Positions 31,186 through 37,781 of a stretch of 37,781 bases of DNA are shown piece after piece. Numbering within the stretch: the stretch's first letter is position 1; every line of letters starts with the position of its first letter. Source of the stretch: Chara braunii (lineage: Eukaryota; Streptophyta; Charophyceae; Charales; Characeae). The stretch spans positions 505,464 to 543,244 of the forward strand of contig BFEA01000775.1 in assembly GCA_003427395.1 (NCBI GenBank), read 5' to 3'. The translations under genes were made by a program, and so were the position numbers. The notes beneath the pieces were generated by a model that saw only the letters and a list, made by a program, of their open reading frames with translations, did not search any database and was not told the origin of the DNA.

Positions 31186-31336
31186 GATCAGCAGTCAATC
31201 AGTTTCCTGATCAGAAGTCATTCAGTTTCCTGATCAGCAGTCAATCAGTTTCCTGATCAGCAGTCAATCAGTTCCCTGATCAACAGTCAATCAGTTTCCT
31301 GATCAGCAGTCAATCAGTTTCCTGATCAGCAGTCAA
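31186..31336. repeat. 23-bp minisatellite with TGATCA core, 3' LTR copy
   Basis: About seven units of AGTCAATCAGTTTCCTGATC plus AGC. The units are more uniform and more numerous than in the 5' LTR, implying expansion or homogenisation after insertion. Confidence 0.9.
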
Positions 31337-31464
31337 TCTGCATTCAGAACAACATTCAGAACACCATTCAGAACGACATTAAAAAGGTATTCAAGCCGTC
31401 GACGCCTGTCAATCAAGCGCCGTCTCTTTTACCTCTATCAAGGAGTAACTATTTATCTAAACAT

Positions 31465-32096
31465 ATGAGAGAGATCAACCCCATCTCGGTCGAGCAGCCT
31501 GTCCTCGACAGTCTCATTCGGGTAGCCTCAAAGGAGAGTTTTCCGTACAGTTATCAAGATTGACGGCTTCAGGCGCGAAGACCTGTCAATCTTCGTCGCT
31601 CTCACAGAATTTGGGAATATCTGAAGACCTTCGGGTATATCTGAAGAAAGGGAATGAGACCCATCCGCACTTTGACGCAGTTTGGGTGGCAGCAGCGAGG
31701 TTCGTACAGTGGAAAGCTGAGAGACTCAAGGGGGACTCGAAGCTGGTCTACAACTTTGGCCCCAAGCTCTTCACAGACTACCCCAAACCTCCGGTTCCTT
31801 ATTACTTCACTGACGGATCATGCTAGGGTGACCATGTAGACCTAACCATGAGATACATATCGCCTGCAGTGATCGACTACGAGGTAGTGACTGAGCCCTC
31901 CGAGTTCCCGCATCTCAGAAGGGGGATTTTCTCTCGACCATATCTCCCCACTCTATGGGAGGAGTTTTGTGCCATGGTTGACTTCCGTATCATGGGACTC
32001 GGAAGAAAGAGTTCGGAACTAGCAGGCTTCAGGTGGCTTTACAGTCAGAGGCCACAACCTCAGAGAGTACGGAGGCATGGCAAAAAACCCAAATGA
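31465..32096 (+). pseudogene. LTR ORF L2, 3' copy (M-family)
   Basis: ATG 31465 is in frame with IRVASKESFPYSY. A 2-nt deletion near 31555 then shifts the frame, and the family frame runs on to TAG 31824 (TGG in the 5' copy) and from there to TGA 32094. The C-terminal part, with LGRKSSELAGFRWLYSQRP and a basic end, is open here but has a TGA in the 5' copy. Complementary lesions again show an ancestral intact ORF of about 211 codons. Homology to antisense M1-M4 is described at 13218. Confidence 0.6.
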
Positions 32097-32407
32097 TAGA
32101 TAGCAAAATGAGAGACTAAGTGTGAAGTTTAGAGGGATGAGTGAGGACTCTTGATTGGTGTTGGTCATGTTCTCTTCCTTATGTACTTTCTGAGACTATT
32201 ATGAGTTCTCATTCTTCCTTCATTCATTTGTCTCGGTTATTGTTCGAGTCAGTTGGTCTTGCTTCTCGCATTGGTTTTTGCTTAATGATTGCTCTTGTCG
32301 ATGATTCTGTCACAATTCTCAAAATCAGACTGACATAATTGATGCATGCATAGCACTCCACAATTTTATGATTATTATTTGTATGGTTCTCTGTTGTTCC
32401 GAATCAA

Positions 32408-32413
32408 AATAAA
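32408..32413 (+). promoter_or_regulatory. Polyadenylation signal AATAAA, 3' LTR
   Basis: The AATAAA about 105 nt before the LTR end is the expected 3' processing signal of the element transcript. Confidence 0.55.
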
Positions 32414-32543
32414 AGATTCCTAAGAGCGGGGACCGGCGAAGACCGCAATTGAAGGGTCTCGCTCGAAGCCGGACGCACACAACAGGAAGGGATTTGCATT
32501 ATTTAATTTATTTTATTTATTGCAATCAACAACCAAACCCTGC

Positions 32544-32600
32544 GTGACATCTTGTTGGCTTTCTGGTCGTCTGAAGCGGTCCGACTGGAAAAAATGCGAC
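32544..32600. repeat. Inverted copy of the element's 57-nt block, in the right flank
   Basis: Reverse complement of 16129-16185 with 6 mismatches, starting 26 nt outside the LTR. It could be a fragment of another element or a host repeat captured by the element. Confidence 0.85.
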
Positions 32601-32640
32601 AACGCGTCCCAGAATAACACTCAATCTGGTACCATGTTAG

Positions 32641-32700
32641 TCCTAACTGGTCCCAAGCGGTCCCAGATGGTCCCATGCGGTTCCAGGTGGTCCCATGCTG
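32641..32700. repeat. Decamer tandem repeat around GGTCCCA
   Basis: Five to six units of about 10 bp, each containing GGTCCCA or GGTTCCA, for example CAAGCGGTCCCAGATGGTCC. Related single GTCCCA motifs continue to about 32900. Positions 32700-33185 hold no recognised gene. Confidence 0.8.
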
Positions 32701-33186
32701 TCAAACATTTCGTCGAATGACTATTGAGTCGAAAATCGTTTCCGACGCACTTCTAAAAAAAAAAAAACAGTCCCGAATCTCAAAACCGCATGCGTCAAGA
32801 CTGCTGCAAATGACCGCCCACGTCCCACGTCAGTCCCAACTGAATCCAGGCAGTCCCAAGTAGTTCGGTCCCACTTCCGCAAGTGTTGGGTAGTCCCAAC
32901 TACAAAACATTTATCTCATATGCCGCATAAAAAAATAAACCCGTCTGTCGCGCTCAAATTTCGTTCCGTCACATGCTGTCAACTGCCACCATGTCACACT
33001 GTTGTTGCCATACACAACAATGGTAGCAGACCTTCACCAAGAAAAGCAGACGTCGCGCCACAACAAAAAACCTTTCAGCGCCGTAAAAAAAAACCTTCAT
33101 TGTCGCGCCGCACGTCCCACCATCGTGCCGCAATTCCACTGCCGTGCCGAACTCTCGTCGGAAAATAGCAGCACGTCGTCGAGCTG

Positions 33187-33830
33187 TGCCCCGTAAAAAA
33201 ATGAAAACGGCAGCGCTCCGCCGTGTCGTACCACCGTAAAAAAATGGCGGCGCTTCGTTGTGCCGTACCACCGTAAAAAACACGGCAGTGTTTCGTCGTG
33301 CCGTACCACCGAAAAAAAAGATGGCAGCCCTTCGTCGTGTCGTACCACCACAAAAAGACGGCAGCGCTTCGATGTGTCGTATCACCGTAAAAAAAACGGC
33401 AGCGCTTCGCTGTGTCGTACCACCGCAAAAAGACGGCAGCGCTTTGCTGTGTCGTACCACCGCAAAAAGACGGCGGCGCTTCGCCGTGCCGTACCACCGC
33501 AAAAAGACGGCAGCGCTTCGCTGTGTCGTACCACCGTAAAAAAAACGGCAGCGTTTCACTGTGTCGTACCACCGCAAAAAGACGGCAACACTTCGCCGTG
33601 TCGTACCACCGCAAAAAGACGGCAGCGCTTCACCGTGCCATACCACCGCAAAAAAACGGCAGCACTTCGCTGTGCCGTACCACCGTAAAAAAAACGGCAG
33701 TGCTTCGCTGTGCCGTACCAAAGCAAAAAGCCGGCAGCGCTTCCGCACCACCGTCGAATAAACCAGAACCGCCGCTGCAAAAATCCGGCAGCGCTTCCGC
33801 ACCACCGCCGTTAAACCCGAAGTTGCCGCT
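33187..33830. repeat. 37-bp minisatellite, about 15 units
   Basis: GTACCACCGCAAAAAGACGG plus CAGCGCTTCGCTGTGTC recurs near 33228, 33265, 33303, 33342, 33379, 33417, 33454, 33491, 33528, 33566, 33603, 33640, 33677 and 33715, then degrades. Unit length varies 37-39 bp through the A run. The unit lacks stops in most frames, giving long open frames on both strands, up to 278 codons on the minus strand. These are repeat artefacts. Confidence 0.95.
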
Positions 33831-33898
33831 GGCCGCCGCAGTAAAGTTTTGGCAGCACTTCCCCTCTATAATAGAAAAATAACTGGCCAAAATTGGTA

Positions 33899-33923
33899 AA
33901 ATTTGGGCCCTGGGCCCAAATTT
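33899..33923. repeat. Near-perfect 25-nt palindrome
   Basis: AAATTTGGGCCC and GGGCCCAAATTT flank a single T. It marks the left edge of the hairpin-dense region. Confidence 0.95.
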
Positions 33924-34695
33924 CACAGCGCCGTTTTGCCGTAGTCCTACAGTGCTCTTAGGTCAGCCCCGTAGGACCAGCATCAGCCAGAGGGGAGGGG
34001 AGCAGAGTGTTCCCTGCCTTGGCTATGGCTGCCCATCTCTCCTCCTTGCGCTCCTCAGCCGGTCTCCAGCCTCTCCTCACGTGGCCTCAGGCAGCAGCTC
34101 CAGCAACCAGCAACACTCAAGTGTGTTCGTCACACACTGGCATCACGAGTGCATTGTGTGGCAGCTGGGGGGCAGCTGCCTATTTTATATTGGCTGAGGA
34201 GGCTGGACGTCACTCCATCCCCCAGGCAAAATCACGGGCTCACTGTGAGCCCTTGATATGCCAAGATCCAGGGTTGACTGTGGCCGCACCACAACCACAA
34301 CCTTACTGTGGGGCAGTTTCTTTAACTGCCCTATTTTATTTTTATTTTTTCTTTTTCCCAGCTATCTCGGAATCTCACGAGATAGCTGGGTTCCTGCCAT
34401 TTCCAAAACTTTTTTTCTTTTATTTTTCTGATAAGGGGTTGGAGAGATACAACCCCTTACAGTTCGATGTACCTGGATCCTTTTCCCAGGGCAGATGCAT
34501 CGAGGAAAAGGCTGCACTTGACCTTTTGCTTTTTATGACCCTCAATTTCCAGGCTCCCTTCAAAAATGGGAGCCTGACAGTTACCTATGGCAGCTTCTAC
34601 CAGAGGTAACACCACGTGAGGACAAGTGTCCTCACGAAAAGTAAAGAAAAAGAATAAAAGAATAAAGAGAAAAATAAAGAAAACTTCAACACCCT

Positions 34696-34742
34696 CAACT
34701 GCAATGCTCCTGGCCGTGATTTGAGCCAGGAGCATGCAGTTG
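34696..34742. repeat. 18-bp hairpin with one bulged base
   Basis: CAACTGC, a bulged A, then ATGCTCCTGGC pair with GCCAGGAGCATGCAGTTG across a 10-nt loop. The outer arm GCAGTTG can alternatively pair with CAACTGC at 34748-34754. Confidence 0.9.
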
Positions 34743-34778
34743 TTTGTCAACTGCCTGTCCCTTTCCTCTGCTGCCCTC

Positions 34779-35160
34779 CCCTGAAAACGGGGAGTAAAGT
34801 TGTCAGGTTGGGAGGAGTAGGGAAAGAACTCGTGAAAATTCACGAGTTCAAATCCCGACAGGCTCATGGCCGGGTGCAAAAAGTACCCCGACTATGATGA
34901 ATTGTAGAACAATATTCGCTAAATAAACAAATATTAAATAACTCATGCACATGGCCTAGGTGCCAGACTACCTACGGAAAACAAATCAAGATCAAAAACA
35001 TTGTTTTACGCCACCAAAACAATAGTGGCGCAAACTGAAAAATACATCTTTTGAACAAAATTCAGCTCCCGTTTTTTCGTTGTTTTTTTTTTTCCTTTTC
35101 TTTTCTTTTTCTTCTTACCCCTCTGACAACGGGGAGGCAGTTGGCAGGTCGGAAGGAGCA
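34779..35160. repeat. Two diverged copies of a 45-bp block
   Basis: CTGAAAACGGGGAGTAAAG...GTCAGGTTGGGAGGAG (about 34781-34816) resembles CTGACAACGGGGAGGCAG...GGCAGGTCGGAAGGAG (about 35120-35156). This points to interspersed copies of a small repeat family within the hairpin-dense region. Confidence 0.6.
35000..35030. other. Interleaved inverted repeats with pseudoknot geometry
   Basis: ATTGTTTT (35000-35007) pairs with AAAACAAT (35016-35023), and CGCCAC (35009-35014) pairs with GTGGCG (35025-35030). The order left1-left2-right1-right2 is that of an H-type pseudoknot. Confidence 0.6.
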
Positions 35161-35404
35161 GGTCCTCCTCTCCCGATCCTCCCATTTCTCTCTCTCTCTC
35201 ACTCTCCTCTCAACTCCTCCAACCCCCTCTTGCTTTCCGCGTGTGAACTGTGGGCCGCGAGATTTCATGATGTCGCGGTCACGGTCATCTGTCCAACGAA
35301 GTGGGAGCCTTTGTGCTCCCACACAATCTGCAAAGACTGTTCTTTTGGTTGTTTTTCCTTTTTTTTTTTTTTTTTCGTTGGCTTTGCCAACGGTCATGTC
35401 CCAT

Positions 35405-35462
35405 CGTGGCCTGCTATGGCACATCGAGGTACAGACCCGGGTTCAAATCCCTATCGGGATTT
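35405..35462 (+). repeat. Possible tRNA-derived SINE head
   Basis: GGGTTCAAATCC (35439-35450) matches a pol III B box, and TGGCCTGCTATGG (35407-35419) is a weak A-box candidate at suitable spacing. A second GAGTTCAAATCCCGAC lies at 34844-34859. No full tRNA fold was found. Confidence 0.3.
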
Positions 35463-36329
35463 TGGACCATTTCTGGATTTATGGTGTCATCCTTGCGCAG
35501 GGGTCATTCTGCAGCCATGCGGCCGTTCCCGACCGTGAGATTTGATGATCTCGCGGCCGATAATGACCGCGCTTCATGCTGGTGCAGTGGGTAGCTCGAA
35601 AAGAAAAGGAGCTAGCCCAGACTGCTTATCTCTGGCTCGATCCCAACATCTGCTGGTTGAAAATCCGATGCGGTGCCTACTGGGCTAGTTCTTATCACTG
35701 GAGCTAGAACAACGACCCTTCCACTTGAAGGGTTGCCCCTAGCAGGTTGCCTGCAGTCTGTGGCTCGGCAGACTTCGCCTACCTGAGGCATTAGACCCTG
35801 CCGCCGCATTCCCATAGATGGCAACCCGTCCATGACTAGGTCTCAGCACCGGCCTGTCGGCCCCCTGACTCAAAAAACCCGCGGGTCCGAAAAATAGAAA
35901 AAAAAAAGAATTAATCCTCCCGCGTCAGTGCCCTGTACTCGACGCGCCGTTCTTTTCAGCCTACCTAGGCTCTGAATCAAGCGACTTCGCAGCCGCGTGT
36001 CAGTCTTTTAGGTAGAATAGTCTAGTTTCAGTCTTTCCACGACCATGTGCTCCTGCGGCCTATCGGTAACTGCAGACGACAGATCGTACCGCCAAATCCC
36101 GCTGTTTCATTCGGACGTCAACGACGTCAGGTTCTAAAAAAGTTTGAGACTCTCAATCACAAGGTTGGTCTGAATAAACATTTTGGCAAACGTCAGTCTC
36201 ATCAAGTTCCTCAATTNAACAAAAGAGTCGGACAACGTTCGACGTTCAAAGCCCCCGGCAAATACCCTTGTCAGGGTATTTGCCCCGACAACATTCCCAG
36301 ACCTCATTGAACGACGTCCTCGTCGTTCA

Positions 36330-36460
36330 CCATCAAAAATGGAATCAGGATTCTTATAAAAGTTTCATGTGAAAGCAACGATCACAATAGAATAATTCCA
36401 ACAATCATCCGGAACTAAGCCGGAACTTTTACGACAATTTACATCAGCACAATAACAAAA
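36330..36460. other. A/T-rich interval
   Basis: Nothing recognised. An ambiguous base lies just upstream at 36217. Confidence 0.4.
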
Positions 36461-36615
36461 CTGGATTTAGCCTCCACAAACCTTCACTTAAAAAAAAAAA
36501 AAAACTGGATTTAGCCTTCAGGAGCCTCACTTAATACAAAAATTGGATTTAGAGTCCAGGAGCCTTCACTTAGTACAAAAAAATTGGATTTAGCCTCCAG
36601 AAGCCTTAAATCGTT
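36461..36615. repeat. Minisatellite, four units of 38-44 bp
   Basis: CTGGATTTAGCCTCCA-like units start at 36461, 36505, 36543 and 36584. Each is followed by AGCCTTCACTTA or a variant and then an A run. Positions 36616-37620 show no recognisable gene. Confidence 0.88.
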
Positions 36616-37627
36616 ACAAATCATATGTGGATGGAATGATACCAGATATTGCCTCAGACAAGCCTTATCAAAACTTAAACTCAGGTCTAGCCCCTGGAAG
36701 CCCCCAATTCAGAGGATTCTTTTTAGAATGATCCCAACATCATCCCACTGACGACCACTCAAAACATCATTTAGTCTCTCAGAATGGTACAGGAAAAGTT
36801 TCCGGCTAGCCTTCTAAAACGAAATTCATTCAGTCGATACCTGCGTTGCACCTGAGTAAAACTCAAGCGAGTCAGGAATAAACCCTGACAGGTCTTCTAA
36901 ACGTATCAACTTCCTGGAGTTGTTCATACTTAGTCTGAACGGACCATTCAAAAAAAAATCATTCATCCAAAGTTCCCCGACCAAGTTATGATCCTCATTT
37001 CATTCCACATAAGTTATCATGCCCATTACTTCTGAATTCCTTGTGAATGCGTCAAGGAGTGGTGTAATCCATATGAGGATAACATCTTGACATCAAGCCC
37101 CGCTTTAGATTCGAGTCTCACCACATTCTCTCCGATTTTAGTGTTTTCGATCTCATTAGTCCTCTGCATGTAGAGTAAAACTGCCTCACCTCAAATAACC
37201 AAGGCTGGCTAGACCCCGACCATAGAGGTAGGGTGACCATGCGTGACACAAGGTTAGGTAGCCACTCCTCCCCTCATCGCCTACCCTACAAGCATCATTC
37301 TAATAATACCTCCACACTTTCCTCCCTTTCAGTGATAGTGGAGTCCTCCTTCCCTTAAACCACATAGGGTATAGAAGACAACATCTCCCTATGGACCAGG
37401 AGCATAGCTCCGGCGTGGGCCTCACAAATCCATCAGAAATCTATCGTGACATGATAACGCCTTCAAAAATTACTTCAAAAATATTCAGTAGCAACAATAC
37501 AACTTACAAGAAATGCTTTCACATGAAACCTCGTAATGATCCAAGCTATTTTCAACAATAGTTCACAGTCTCATATCACCAAAGTCCAACTCTGATTTCT
37601 GTCCAACTAGTATAAGTCTCTAGTCTG

Positions 37628-37672
37628 AAGAAGAAGAAGAAGAAAAAGAAGAAGAAGAAGAAGAAGGAGGAG

Positions 37673-37724
<52 letters not shown>
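37628..37724. repeat. (GAA)n then (GA)n microsatellite
   Basis: GAA units grade through GGA into a long GA run that ends abruptly in adaptor sequence. Confidence 0.95.
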
Positions 37725-37725
<1 letters not shown>

Positions 37726-37750
37726 ACATCTAGATGTGTATAAGAGACAG
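37725..37750. other. Nextera mate-pair junction adaptor remnant (artefact)
   Basis: The 26 nt include CACATCT joined to AGATGTGTATAAGAGACAG. This is the Tn5 mosaic end joined to the tail of its reverse complement, as in the Nextera mate-pair junction. It is not biological sequence of this genome. Confidence 0.95.
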
Positions 37751-37781
37751 AGGTAACACCACGTGAGGACAAGTGTCCTCA
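37748..37781. other. Misjoined copy of 34601-34634 (artefact)
   Basis: The final 34 bases are identical to 34601-34634, including AGGTAACACCACGTGAGG. The offset of about 3.1 kb fits a mate-pair insert, with the other read of the pair joined through the adaptor. Confidence 0.9.

Larger units (their letters stand above)
7457..32517 (+). mobile_element. Giant Ty3/Gypsy-like LTR retroelement, decayed, about 25.1 kb
   Basis: Two 6.7-6.8-kb direct repeats flank an 11.5-kb internal region. In order it holds an antisense array of accessory ORFs (M1-M4), sense accessory ORFs A-C, gag, protease, reverse transcriptase, RNase H, integrase, a long 3' untranslated region and an antisense RGG-type ORF. Domain order PR-RT-RNH-IN with a GPY module identifies Ty3/Gypsy rather than Copia. 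Both LTR copies begin TGTCCCG. The shared 3' end is an A/T-rich TTATTTAATTTATTTTATT rather than a canonical CA. Flanking bases (GCGCGG before, TATTGC after) show no target-site duplication. The element is broken by many stops and frameshifts. Giant LTR elements are known (plant Ogre, planarian Burro), but I cannot place this one in a named family. Confidence 0.9.
25792..32517 (+). repeat. 3' LTR (6.7 kb)
   Basis: Direct repeat of 7457-14268, starting TGTCCCGGCCC just after GGTTTGGTATCA. Compared with the 5' copy it has a shorter (ATT)n run (26297-26329), a homogeneous 23-bp minisatellite, no 80-nt block at the TA tract (30257-30290) and several CpG-to-TpG changes. It carries the second copies of L1, L2, both TATA sites and the polyadenylation signal. 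The rest (27563-31464) shows no other convincing gene. Confidence 0.95.
33899..36329. repeat. Dense array of short perfect inverted repeats (over 18 hairpins in 2.4 kb)
   Basis: Arms seen directly: 34160-34166/34174-34180; 34236-34242/34246-34252; 34311-34318/34324-34331; 34357-34369/34378-34390 (13 bp); 34432-34441/34450-34459 (10 bp); 34479-34486/34504-34511; 34550-34558/34568-34576; 34615-34623/34628-34636; 34696-34714/34725-34742; 34776-34781/34789-34794; 34826-34836/34839-34849 (11 bp); 35009-35014/35025-35030; 35255-35260/35273-35278; 35301-35308/35315-35322; 35376-35382/35386-35392; 35445-35451/35456-35462; 35533-35541/35548-35556; 35592-35597/35609-35614; 35715-35721/35727-35733; 36257-36267/36274-36284; 36308-36316/36321-36329. 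Loops are mostly 2-12 nt. No ORF of interest overlaps. No other stretch of the window that I scanned approaches this density. Confidence 0.85.

Noticed and set aside
33187-33830. CRISPR-like array
   Set aside because: There are no distinct spacers; units are contiguous diverged tandem copies in a eukaryotic context.
32969-33882. Long ORFs (up to 278 codons) on both strands
   Set aside because: They follow from the stop-poor 37-bp minisatellite and encode only its periodic translation.
35405-35462. tRNA gene
   Set aside because: A B box is present but no cloverleaf with acceptor and anticodon stems could be drawn.
35051-35594. Overlapping ORFs of 97-164 codons in several frames
   Set aside because: Frames run through poly-T tracts and the hairpin-dense region with no shared features or coding signal.

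Overview
The window looks like nuclear DNA of a multicellular eukaryote. It has long (GA)n, (GATA)n, (ATT)n, (ATG)n and (GAA)n microsatellites, several minisatellites, poly-A/poly-T tracts and no bacterial-style gene packing. The microsatellite load recalls crustacean and other invertebrate genomes, but the reverse transcriptase belongs to a 'VKGP' type I know best from fungi, so I leave the taxon open. I found no intact host gene, rRNA or tRNA.

The centre (7457-32517) is one giant Ty3/Gypsy-like LTR retroelement of about 25.1 kb. Two direct repeats of 6.8 kb (7457-14268) and 6.7 kb (25792-32517) are its LTRs; a 405-nt stretch compared by eye differs at 15 sites. Each LTR has a conserved TATA box, a second conserved TATAAAAG site, a polyadenylation signal near its 3' end and two degraded ORFs, L1 and L2. 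The 11.5-kb internal region carries, on the + strand, three short ORFs (A, B, C) separated by 2-3 nt, then one long gag-protease-RT-RNase H reading frame with ten in-frame stops, then a frame-shifted integrase ending in a GPY module. No envelope-like gene was seen.

The least expected content is accessory. Between the 5' LTR and ORF A lies an antisense array of four tandem paralogous ORFs (M1-M4), packed with a 17-nt overlap, a 9-nt gap and an ATGA stop-start overlap. The same protein family is encoded in sense inside the LTRs (L2). LTR ORF L1 resembles sense ORFs B and C. So two uncharacterised protein families each occur both in the LTR and in the internal region. A further antisense ORF with an RGG-like segment lies just inside the 3' LTR with its own minus-strand TATA motif. 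All copies are decayed, mostly by G-to-A or C-to-T changes, so this copy is inactive.

Left flank (1-7456): hairpins at the edge, four sets of tandem duplications, microsatellites, and a decayed coding-like stretch on the minus strand (about 4460-6734). Right flank (32518-37781): a 57-nt block inverted relative to the element's own intergenic region, a decamer repeat, a 37-bp minisatellite, then about 2.4 kb (33899-36329) with an exceptional density of perfect short inverted repeats. The last 57 bases hold a Nextera mate-pair adaptor remnant followed by a misplaced copy of 34601-34634, an assembly artefact.
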